Positions 6,879-13,232 of a DNA stretch of 13,232 nucleotides are shown piece by piece. The first letter of the stretch is position 1. Each line of letters begins with the position of its first letter. Made by a program: the position numbers and the translations under genes. The notes below the pieces were generated by a model that had not been told where the DNA came from, made no database searches, and saw nothing but the letters and a program-made list of their open reading frames with translations. Origin of the DNA: Gammaproteobacteria bacterium (lineage in GTDB: Bacteria; Pseudomonadota; Gammaproteobacteria; S012-40); assembly GCA_029879945.1 (NCBI GenBank), contig JAOUPJ010000071.1, positions 1 to 13,232 on the forward strand, read 5' to 3'.

Positions 6879-7432
6879 AATATGTCGCTACAATATTACT
6901 ATTTGTTGCTCTTTCCACGTCTTACGCAGAACCAAGGGTTCGCCCCCACGCCTGGGCCACCCCGGTAATCGGAACGGAATTAGAGAATTTTTATCAAGTC
7001 GACAAAGGGGTATATCGTTCTAGGCAGCCCGATGATGACAATATTCCGGATATGAAGTCACTTAATATAAAGGAAGTTTTAAATCTTAGAAATAATCACA
7101 GTGATGACCGGGAGCTTCGAGAGGGTGGGTTTTTGCTGCATAGGGTGAAGATGAATGCGGGCAGTGTGACAGAAGAGCAATTAATTGAGTCATTACGCAT
7201 TATTAAGGATCGTACTGGCCCTATACTGATACACTGCTGGCATGGCTCTGATCGAACGGGAGTCACTCTTGCTGCATATCGAATTGTGTTTAGTGGCTGG
7301 TCAAAAGCCGACGCGCTTGATGAGATGAGAAATGGTGGGTATGGATATCATGAAAGAATCTATCCCAATTTGGTAGGTCTAATTAACAATCTAGATGTAA
7401 GTAAAGTAAAAGCAGCATTGGGATTGAACTGA
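6875..7432 (+). CDS. Exported tyrosine/dual-specificity protein phosphatase
   Basis: The 185-residue product starts with a signal peptide: Lys2, a hydrophobic stretch at about 4-15, and a probable cut after SYA (16-18). The mature protein should be periplasmic. The active-site loop is HCWHGSDRTG at 120-129, a clean CX5R motif with nucleophile Cys121 and Arg127; Asp77 or Asp78 may be the general acid. QVDKGVYRSRQP and EVLNLRNN are shared with small DSP-like bacterial phosphatases. This arrangement resembles TpbA of Pseudomonas aeruginosa, a periplasmic phosphatase linked to c-di-GMP signalling, but the target here is not known. It is the last gene of the cluster, coupled to the GNAT gene and convergent with the Hpt-receiver-PP2C gene 15 bases away. 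Confidence 0.88.
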   Translation: MKYVATILLFVALSTSYAEPRVRPHAWATPVIGTELENFYQVDKGVYRSRQPDDDNIPDMKSLNIKEVLNLRNNHSDDRELREGGFLLHRVKMNAGSVTEEQLIESLRIIKDRTGPILIHCWHGSDRTGVTLAAYRIVFSGWSKADALDEMRNGGYGYHERIYPNLVGLINNLDVSKVKAALGLN

Positions 7433-7447
7433 ATTCGAAATTGTGTT

Positions 7448-8962
7448 TTATTTACTTAAGTCAATGGTAACAAGTGAAATGTCATCTAAAGCAGAGGTTT
7501 CGTCCAGAAACTCTAAAACAGATCCTATAATTTTGTCGAAAACAGCGCTGTGATTTTTACTGTTTCTTATGGTATCAAGTAATCTTTCTACACCAAACAT
7601 CTCATCTTGTCCGTTGACAGCTTCTATTATTCCATCACTTTGAGCCACTAAAAGAGGGGAGGCGTTTTTAGAATAAACAACAGGTTCTATGTGCTCTCCC
7701 TTAATTTGTAAAATTCCCAAAGGTAGCGATTTTGATTCAAATATTTGATCAATTTCGCCAGTTTCAGAAACCGCATATACTTCTGGTAGTCCACAGTTCC
7801 AAACTTGAACTTTCTCGGTAGAGCGGTTGATGTTTACAAAACACGCTGCGCAGTAACGGCCCATTGGTAGCACGGTATTAAGTTTGTTATTAATTTCTGT
7901 CAGGATCTCTACAGCCGGAATTCCTTTCTGTGTCATGGAGTAAAAAATGTCTGAAACCATCAGCGTTCCTACTGCTGCGGGTAATCCATGACCGGTAAAA
8001 TCACCAATAAAAATATTGAGTTCTCCATTGGGTGATTGATCATATAGTTGCACGTCACCGCTTAAGTGGCCAGCAGGAAGGTTCCATACTGATATATTGT
8101 CTAATTTAGTGTGATTGCGCTTTAGCACGGTGTCAAACACATGTTTGCCCAGTGTCAGCTCTTCTTCGTTAGCGCTTCTGTAATTTTGTAATTCATTGTA
8201 GAGTTTTCCAATGCGTTGGAACGCCATAATTTTTGCTATCACTGGAAAGTTATTTAGTGACTTGACCACAAAATCATCGCCACCGCTTTCGATGCAACGC
8301 ACGACCTCACTTTCATCGTCATTTGCAGTTAAAAAAATAATAGGCAGATAAGTAAGCCGAGATTGATTGCGAATCTCTTTTACTGCATCGTACCCATTTA
8401 TTTCCGGCATAATAACATCCATAAGAATAATATGGGGTTTATGTGCTTTGTAACATTCAATGGCTTCCGCCCCATTTCGAGCTTCTATAACACTAAAACC
8501 AAAAGACTTTAACTGAGTAGAGATTAGTGACCGGGTGTCGTCATCATCATCTGCCAAGAGTACGCTATGGAATGAGTCACTGGCTTTAAGAGATACTCCC
8601 TTAACCGTTGAAATGGTTTCGATATGGTTTGTGCTTTCGTTTATTCTTTTTAACAGAACTTTAAAGTGGTTTATTTTTGTGTGAATAACCATTTTGTCTT
8701 GGGGAGAAATGGCATTGTCCCCATCGAGGTAGGGTTTGATCAGGCGCTCAATAGTTTTTGCAGTATCAGTGAGTGCAGAAAATCCAAAGGTTGCGCCTGA
8801 GCCCGTCAGGCTATGAGCCAGTATATAGAGTTCTTTTAGTGAATCCACTAGATTGTCTTGCTGAAAGCGATGCCACTGGCTTTCAATGGCCTCTACTTTA
8901 AGCGGAAGGCCAGACACATAATTTGTCTTTAACTCTTGTAACGCCGCATGTATATTTCTCAT
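7448..8962 (-). CDS. Hpt-receiver-PP2C (SpoIIE-type) phosphatase signalling protein
   Basis: The 504-residue product has three modules. Residues about 10-110 form a histidine phosphotransfer domain with LAHSLTGSGATFGF, phosphorylatable His50. Residues 133-250 form a receiver with acidic cluster 138-142, phosphoacceptor Asp182 (LMDVIMPEINGYDA), Thr212 and Lys234; Lys234 is followed by Ser, not the usual Pro. Residues 285-503 form a PP2C/SpoIIE-like serine phosphatase with metal-binding aspartates in SGDVQLY (303), GDFTGHGLPAA (321), QSDGIIEA (443) and ALDDIS (493/494). No membrane segment is seen. By family, phosphorelay input would control dephosphorylation of an anti-sigma antagonist, but no partner gene is near. 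The ATG at 8962 has no close ribosome binding site; AAGGA lies about 17 bases upstream. Confidence 0.92.
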   Translation of the reverse strand: MRNIHAALQELKTNYVSGLPLKVEAIESQWHRFQQDNLVDSLKELYILAHSLTGSGATFGFSALTDTAKTIERLIKPYLDGDNAISPQDKMVIHTKINHFKVLLKRINESTNHIETISTVKGVSLKASDSFHSVLLADDDDDTRSLISTQLKSFGFSVIEARNGAEAIECYKAHKPHIILMDVIMPEINGYDAVKEIRNQSRLTYLPIIFLTANDDESEVVRCIESGGDDFVVKSLNNFPVIAKIMAFQRIGKLYNELQNYRSANEEELTLGKHVFDTVLKRNHTKLDNISVWNLPAGHLSGDVQLYDQSPNGELNIFIGDFTGHGLPAAVGTLMVSDIFYSMTQKGIPAVEILTEINNKLNTVLPMGRYCAACFVNINRSTEKVQVWNCGLPEVYAVSETGEIDQIFESKSLPLGILQIKGEHIEPVVYSKNASPLLVAQSDGIIEAVNGQDEMFGVERLLDTIRNSKNHSAVFDKIIGSVLEFLDETSALDDISLVTIDLSK

Positions 8963-9129
8963 ACAACTAGTTCAAAATGTCCTTATAGATATTTAGATCT
9001 TTCATCGGACTAATCTCTTTAATCTATAGAGCAGGATTGTTGCGGAATATCACAGTCTTCTGATTGTAAAAAAGTTGATCAATATGGGGAAATTTAGGTT
9101 CATTGTTAATTGTAAATTTGTGCGTATAC

Positions 9130-9156
9130 TTGACACTCCAAGCTGAAAGTTACAAT
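9130..9156 (+). promoter_or_regulatory. Candidate sigma-70 promoter for the histidine-phosphatase gene
   Basis: A perfect TTGACA at 9130-9135 and TACAAT at 9151-9156 (5 of 6) are separated by 15 bases, two short of optimal. Transcription would start near 9163, about 60 bases before the gene. The leader contains a 19-codon open frame ending on the gene's start codon. Confidence 0.5.
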
Positions 9157-9221
9157 TGTTGGAGGATGGGGTTACCTAAAAAGGGTTTATTCCATGGTGT
9201 AAAAGTAAGGAAAATATTTTC

Positions 9222-9827
9222 ATGAAAGAAAAAATTCTTGACGTGATTCGGCACGGTGAGCCAGTTGGGGGTAAACGCTATCGAGGTCAGATCGATGATC
9301 CCTTATCCGATAAGGGGTGGAAACAGATGTTTGATGCAGTGGGAGACTATAATAATTGGGATATTATCTATTCATCTCCATTAGTACGTTGTCAGGCCTT
9401 TGCGAGTGAACTCGCGAAAACCCTAGGATTGGAACTCGTGATTGATAACCGGTTTAAAGAAATTGGTTTTGGAGAATGGGAAGGAAAAACAGCGGTAGAA
9501 ATCGCACAGTCCGATGCAGAAAAGATTCAAAGATTCTGGATGTTTCCAGATGAAAATCGCCCTCAAAATGCCGAAAGCCTACTGGATTTTCAAAAGCGGA
9601 TATTCTCTGGTTTTGAAAACATTCTTAATAACGAAAAAAGTGAACGAGTACTCCTCGTCGCCCACGCGGGAGTGATACGTATGATGTTAGCCTATGTATT
9701 GAAAATGGAACTTGGCGCTGTGTTTCGCACAGAGGTGGCAAACGCGTCGATTACCCGTTTTAGGATTAGCAACACAGAGAATGGTTGGCTTCCCAGGCTG
9801 GTATCGCATGGAGCAACACTTAAATAA
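9222..9827 (+). CDS. Histidine phosphatase family protein (CobC/phosphoglycerate-mutase-like)
   Basis: The 201-residue product carries the RHGEP signature at 10-14 with phosphorylated His11. YSSPLVRCQAFASEL at 50-64 follows, then EIGFGEWEG at 80-88 with probable acid Glu85, and the second histidine in VAHAGVIRMM (His148). These residues form the phosphate pocket of branch-1 histidine phosphatases. The spacing and the FGEWEG block resemble alpha-ribazole phosphatases (CobC), but no other cobalamin gene is nearby, so I keep the family name. AAGG at 9207-9210 is 11 bases before the ATG. It appears to be a single-gene unit with its own promoter, divergent from the PP2C gene and separated from copA by 253 bases. 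Confidence 0.9.
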   Translation: MKEKILDVIRHGEPVGGKRYRGQIDDPLSDKGWKQMFDAVGDYNNWDIIYSSPLVRCQAFASELAKTLGLELVIDNRFKEIGFGEWEGKTAVEIAQSDAEKIQRFWMFPDENRPQNAESLLDFQKRIFSGFENILNNEKSERVLLVAHAGVIRMMLAYVLKMELGAVFRTEVANASITRFRISNTENGWLPRLVSHGATLK

Positions 9828-10080
9828 AGTGGGTCTATACTTTAGCTGTCCCAGTAAGGAGCTGTGTCCTTGGGAAACTATTGTATTAGGGGCTTTGGGT
9901 CCCCATGTTACACGATTGAGAGTCAGTTTCGTTGTTTGGCCGAGCCTAAGGCAGTGGCTATACCGGTATCGTGGTGTGCGCAATCAAGCCCAGGATCAAG
10001 GTATGCTTAATAACTAGCCGTTTATTGTCTAGCTTACCAGAAAGAGGGCTCAAAACTCGTTTGGATCAGGTCGATACAAC
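9828..10080. other. Intergenic region upstream of copA
   Basis: No convincing gene is seen. It holds a bulged stem (CCCA and AGG at 9850-9859 pairing with CCTTGGG at 9868-9874) not followed by a T run. It also holds a possible promoter, TTGGCC at 9936-9941 and TATACC at 9959-9964 with a 17-base spacer, and a perfect palindrome ATACCGGTAT at 9960-9969 over that -10. No clear CueR-type operator was recognised. A 101-codon frame crossing it (9712-10017) overlaps the previous gene and looks spurious. Confidence 0.4.
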
Positions 10081-12336
10081 ATGATCGGAGCTAAGGAATT
10101 TGCACATATGAACAGGGACGACACATACCGGCTCTCCATTGGAGGCATGAGCTGTGCGGGATGCGTGAGCAGTGTGGAGGCGGCGTTGTCGGCTGTTCCA
10201 GGGGTTAGTAAAGCGGAAGTCAATTTCGCCGATCACACCGCACAGGTATCAGGAAAGACCTCGGTAAAACAGCTTGTTGCGGCCGTTTCCCAAGCAGGCT
10301 ACGAGGCGGCCGTGCTGGAAAATGAAGACGATGAATCTGAAAAAGAGCGCTTGGAGCGCCAACACTACCAGACCCTGATGCGCAAAACCATCGTCGCCAT
10401 GGCGGTGGGAGTACCCCTTTTTATAACCGGCATACTGGGCATGCATCCCATGGTTTCAGAGGGGCGTTTGATCTGGGCCGGGGTGTCCATTCTTACACTG
10501 TTTGTGCTGTGGTTTTCGGGTGCTCAATTCTATCGAGGCGCTATCAAGTCCTTTAAGGCGCATAACGCCAATATGGATACACTAATCGCCCTGGGAACGG
10601 GGACGGCCTGGCTCTATTCTACAATATTGATCATGTTTCCCTCGCTGGTGGTGGAGTCGGCTCAGCATGTCTATTACGAAGCGGCCGTGATAATCATAGC
10701 CCTGATCAATCTCGGTTCGCTGCTGGAAATGCGGGCAAGAGGAAAGACCTCAGAGGCAATTAAACGACTTATTGGTCTTCAAGCCAAAACGGCAAGGGTT
10801 GTGAGGGAAGGTAAAGAACTGGATATCCCGATTGCTGATGTGGGCCTGAATGAAACCTTACGTGTAAGACCTGGCGAAAAAATCCCGGTTGACGGAGAAA
10901 TCATTGAAGGAAGTTCTCATGTGGACGAGTCCATGTTAACGGGAGAGCCTGTGCCTGTAGGCAAGTCCCAAGGCGATCAGGTCGTAGGTGGGACCATTAA
11001 CGGCAGTGGGAGTTTTCTCTTTGTGGCCAAAAAAATCGGCAAAGAGACTGCGCTGGCTCAGATCATAGAGATGGTACGCAGCGCACAAAACTCCAAGCCA
11101 GCTATAGGCCGTCTGGCAGACAAAATCTCTTCGGTCTTTGTGCCTACTGTTTTAATCATTGCGGTACTCACCTTCATCGCCTGGTTCAATCTGGGCCCTG
11201 ATCCGGTGGTCAGCTTCGCCCTGGTCACCACCATGACGGTATTGATCATTGCCTGTCCCTGCGCCCTAGGTCTCGCTACCCCCATCTCTATTATGGTCGG
11301 CGTGGGTAAGGCGGCAGAGTTTGGGGTGCTCATTCGTAACGGTGAAGCGCTGCAGACAGCCGGAACATTAGACACCATTGTCTTGGACAAGACGGGAACG
11401 ATTACCGAAGGAAAGCCCAGGCTGACGAGTGTTGTGCATGCAGCGGAATGGGACGAGGACACCCTCATTCAAATGGCCGCCAGCGTTGAGACGGGATCGG
11501 AACATCCACTGGCGCAGGCCATTGTACAACGGGCCGAGACCATGAATCTGTCACTGAGTAAAACCAAAGAATTCAAGGCCCTGGCCGGTCATGGCGTGGA
11601 AGCCCAATTGGAGAACGGAAAGTGGGTCTTATTGGGGAATGCCAAGTTGATGGCCAAGAAATCCGTCGATTTGGAAGACTTTGAATATGCCGCGCAAGGC
11701 ATGGCTGAACGCGGACAGACTCCAATGTACATCGCCGTAGATGGAAAAATTGCTGGGATATTATCGGTCTCTGACCCTATTAAGCTTGATTCCAAGGGGG
11801 CTATCCAACGAATGCAACGCATGGGCATACGAGTGGTGATGTTAACGGGCGACAACGCAGCGACTGCTAAAGCGGTTGCCGAGCAAGTGGGTGTGGACGA
11901 GTTTATTGCCGATGTCTTACCTCAGCACAAGTCAGAAAAGATAACCGCTCTACAACAAAAAGGCCATAAGGTCGGCATGGTGGGGGATGGCATCAACGAT
12001 GCGCCAGCTTTGGCCCAGGCCGATGTGGGCTTTGCCATAGGTACAGGAACCGATGTTGCCATAGAGAGCGCAAATATCACCTTAATGCGCGGGTCTTTAG
12101 ATGGCGTGCCCGATGCCATATCCGTTTCCAAGGCGACAGTGGCGAATATTAAACAAAATCTGTTTGGCGCCTTCATCTATAATTCCTTAGGCATTCCCAT
12201 TGCGGCCGGGATTTTGTACCCTGTGATTGGTCTGCTACTCAATCCAATTATTGCAGGTGCCGCCATGGCCATGTCTTCATTTACCGTGGTCTCCAACGCC
12301 AATCGATTACGCCTGTTTAAACCGGAAACAACTTGA
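10081..12336 (+). CDS. copA: CopA-type copper-exporting P1B-1 ATPase
   Basis: The 751-residue product has one N-terminal heavy-metal-associated domain with GGMSCAGC (Cys25, Cys28), shorter than E. coli CopA, which has two. Then come the actuator motif TGEP at 287-290, the membrane CPC motif (Cys392-Pro-Cys394), and the phosphorylated Asp436 in DKTGT. His475-Pro476 of the nucleotide site (SEHPL), TGDN (Asp591) and GDGINDAP (Asp636, Asp640) follow. The last helices carry the YN and MAMSS (729-733) signatures that mark Cu(I) specificity. It pumps Cu(I) from the cytoplasm using ATP. ATG 10081 has only CAGG upstream; in-frame ATG 10108 has AAGGA ten bases before it and may be the true start. It is coupled to a cupredoxin gene by a TGATG overlap. 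Confidence 0.95.
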   Translation: MIGAKEFAHMNRDDTYRLSIGGMSCAGCVSSVEAALSAVPGVSKAEVNFADHTAQVSGKTSVKQLVAAVSQAGYEAAVLENEDDESEKERLERQHYQTLMRKTIVAMAVGVPLFITGILGMHPMVSEGRLIWAGVSILTLFVLWFSGAQFYRGAIKSFKAHNANMDTLIALGTGTAWLYSTILIMFPSLVVESAQHVYYEAAVIIIALINLGSLLEMRARGKTSEAIKRLIGLQAKTARVVREGKELDIPIADVGLNETLRVRPGEKIPVDGEIIEGSSHVDESMLTGEPVPVGKSQGDQVVGGTINGSGSFLFVAKKIGKETALAQIIEMVRSAQNSKPAIGRLADKISSVFVPTVLIIAVLTFIAWFNLGPDPVVSFALVTTMTVLIIACPCALGLATPISIMVGVGKAAEFGVLIRNGEALQTAGTLDTIVLDKTGTITEGKPRLTSVVHAAEWDEDTLIQMAASVETGSEHPLAQAIVQRAETMNLSLSKTKEFKALAGHGVEAQLENGKWVLLGNAKLMAKKSVDLEDFEYAAQGMAERGQTPMYIAVDGKIAGILSVSDPIKLDSKGAIQRMQRMGIRVVMLTGDNAATAKAVAEQVGVDEFIADVLPQHKSEKITALQQKGHKVGMVGDGINDAPALAQADVGFAIGTGTDVAIESANITLMRGSLDGVPDAISVSKATVANIKQNLFGAFIYNSLGIPIAAGILYPVIGLLLNPIIAGAAMAMSSFTVVSNANRLRLFKPETT

Positions 12337-12698
12337 TGACTCTTATTGTCAATGTAGTCGGGTTGCTCCTCATTCTTGGAATCATTTGGTGGTTTTGGAT
12401 TGCAAAACCCAAATCCAGGCTCGTGGAGTCTAAGGGTGAGTTTATTGACATCATCGTCGAAAATGGAGTCTATAGCCCGGCTGCCATCAAGACAGGCAGC
12501 GGTGAACCCATCAATCTTCGATTCATTAGAAAGGACGCCAGCCCATGCGCGGAAAAAGTCCTTTTTAACAGCCTGGGGAAGACCTGGGATCTCTCTCTCG
12601 GCAAGGCGACCTATGTGCAATTTGATGCGCTGGATAAGGGAGTCTATGAATTTACCTGCCAGATGGGAATGTATCGAGGCAGGTTAATTATTGAATAA
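12336..12698 (+). CDS. Membrane-anchored cupredoxin-like protein coupled to copA
   Basis: The ATG at 12336 shares its A with the copA stop (TGATG), so I prefer it to the in-frame TTG one codon upstream. The 120-residue product has one hydrophobic helix at about 3-22, then a cupredoxin-like domain at 35-120. The block VYSPAAIKTGSGEPINLRF precedes SPCAEKVLF (Cys71), and the end is YEFTCQMGMYRG (Cys108, Met110, Met112). Classic cupredoxins bind copper with two His, Cys and Met, but this protein has no histidine at all, so binding would rest on Cys and Met, which suits Cu(I). The charges after the helix (Lys24, Lys26, Arg28) with none before it favour a cytoplasmic domain. A copper chaperone or sensor for CopA is the likely job; this is inference. 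Confidence 0.85.
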   Translation: MTLIVNVVGLLLILGIIWWFWIAKPKSRLVESKGEFIDIIVENGVYSPAAIKTGSGEPINLRFIRKDASPCAEKVLFNSLGKTWDLSLGKATYVQFDALDKGVYEFTCQMGMYRGRLIIE

Positions 12699-13232
12699 CT
12701 ATTGGTTCGATGCGTTCTGAAGGAAGGGTTCAAACAGATAACGCAAATCCTCCAAACACTCATGCACTGAATCCGGCAACACCTTCGACAACACATCCAG
12801 AATCACGACCGCACTCACCGTCATGTCCTGCGTCTTGTCGGTTTGCAGTCGCTCTACAATATGGCTGTTCACAATCTCCACATTTTTATAGATCTTGATA
12901 AGCCCCAGAAGCACGTCTTCGCCCGCGCTAGGCAGGCCGTGCTGCTGGAAATATTGTCCCAGTAGGTAGCTGGTGATCGCTCTGAAACTGTACTCTTCTG
13001 GCGTAGAAAGGGGCAGGTGAAATCGGGCCATGGGCCGAAAGAAACTCATGTGGGGGCATTCACTGGTAGCCATTTTCAGACCGATCAGTGAGCTGAGCCC
13101 GTGCTGGGCCGTCGTCTCGGCGGTTATGGTCCGTTGAGGTGAACGACACTCCAGATTAACCTTGTCGTAGGGTTTGGTGTCTTTCCAGTCTTCCAGCAAA
13201 TTGGCAATCGTTCGTGCCGCTGGACAATAGGG
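12699..13232 (-). CDS. Conserved protein of unknown function (partial, N-terminus beyond the right edge)
   Basis: The minus-strand frame is open from the right edge to the TAG at 12699-12701 and gives 177 residues. It starts in-frame with PYCPAARTIANLLEDW and continues with YDKVNLECRSPQRTITAETT, SSLIGLKMATSECPHMSFFRPMARFHLP, a helical middle and a C-terminus ending LRYLFEPFLQ. I recognise it as a conserved proteobacterial family seen from memory only as uncharacterised; I will not assign a domain number. The YCP and ECPHM cysteines could bind metal or be structural. No membrane segment is seen. The gene is convergent with the cupredoxin gene, the two stop codons lying back to back with no space for a terminator. 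Confidence 0.8.
   Translation of the reverse strand, partial: PYCPAARTIANLLEDWKDTKPYDKVNLECRSPQRTITAETTAQHGLSSLIGLKMATSECPHMSFFRPMARFHLPLSTPEEYSFRAITSYLLGQYFQQHGLPSAGEDVLLGLIKIYKNVEIVNSHIVERLQTDKTQDMTVSAVVILDVLSKVLPDSVHECLEDLRYLFEPFLQNASNQ

Noticed and set aside
9222..9827. Naming the histidine phosphatase cobC
   Set aside because: The motifs are shared across the family and no cobalamin gene or cobalamin riboswitch is visible around it.
9712..10017. A 101-codon plus-strand frame across the end of the histidine-phosphatase gene and the following gap
   Set aside because: It overlaps a firm gene by more than 100 bases in another frame, has no ribosome binding site, and shows no recognisable family pattern. 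A minus-strand frame over the same bases (9687-9983) is equally unconvincing.
11058..12176. Several minus-strand open frames opposite copA
   Set aside because: They are shadows of a conserved, higher-GC coding sequence whose motifs are intact throughout.
10081..12336. CcoI/FixI role (cytochrome cbb3 oxidase assembly) for the copper ATPase
   Set aside because: No ccoNOPQ, ccoG, ccoH or ccoS genes are beside it, and the short single-HMA architecture with a coupled cupredoxin fits a CopA-type exporter better. It is not strictly excluded.

Overview
The window looks like chromosomal DNA of a gammaproteobacterium. The lexA gene carries an SOS box of the E. coli type (CTG-N10-CAG) and is followed by imuA, an arrangement seen in pseudomonads and many marine gammaproteobacteria. 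Gene density is high and no mobile element, tRNA, rRNA or CRISPR array is visible. By eye, the copA end is more GC-rich than the centre; this was not computed. I cannot name the genus.

Layout, left to right. (1) Positions 1-1083, minus strand: the N-terminal part of a membrane-anchored GAF-domain histidine kinase, cut by the window edge. (2) Positions 1193-3236, plus strand: a promoter and SOS box, then lexA, imuA and a glutathione S-transferase (GST) gene with gaps of 11 and 28 bases, ended by a probable terminator. The usual partners imuB and dnaE2 are not here. (3) Positions 3235-3284: two perfect palindromes in tandem, probably operators. (4) Positions 3331-7432, plus strand: eight tightly packed genes that look like one operon. 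They encode two VOC (glyoxalase-fold) proteins, a DHFR/RibD-C reductase-like protein, a GST, a third VOC protein, an NTF2-like protein, a GNAT acetyltransferase and an exported tyrosine/dual-specificity phosphatase. The contents suggest handling of electrophiles, xenobiotics or antibiotics, but no substrate can be read from the sequence. (5) Positions 7448-8962, minus strand, convergent: a three-domain signalling protein, Hpt-receiver-PP2C (SpoIIE type). (6) Positions 9222-9827, plus strand: a histidine-phosphatase (CobC/phosphoglycerate-mutase) family protein. (7) Positions 10081-12698, plus strand: copA, a P1B-1 copper-exporting ATPase, translationally coupled to a small membrane-anchored cupredoxin-like protein that has no histidine. 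(8) Positions 12699-13232, minus strand, convergent: the C-terminal part of a conserved protein of unknown function, cut by the right edge.

How the parts may work together. LexA should repress its own operon until RecA-stimulated self-cleavage, so imuA and possibly the GST would be DNA-damage induced. The eight-gene cluster probably has its own regulator outside the window, acting at the tandem palindromes. CopA and the cupredoxin form a copper-export pair. The PP2C protein would normally act on an anti-sigma-factor antagonist, but no such partner is encoded in the window.

No wholly new system is obvious. The observations I rate highest are the histidine-free cupredoxin whose charge pattern suggests a cytoplasmic domain facing CopA, the extension of the lexA-imuA unit to a GST without imuB-dnaE2, and the tandem palindromes ahead of the detoxification-like operon.
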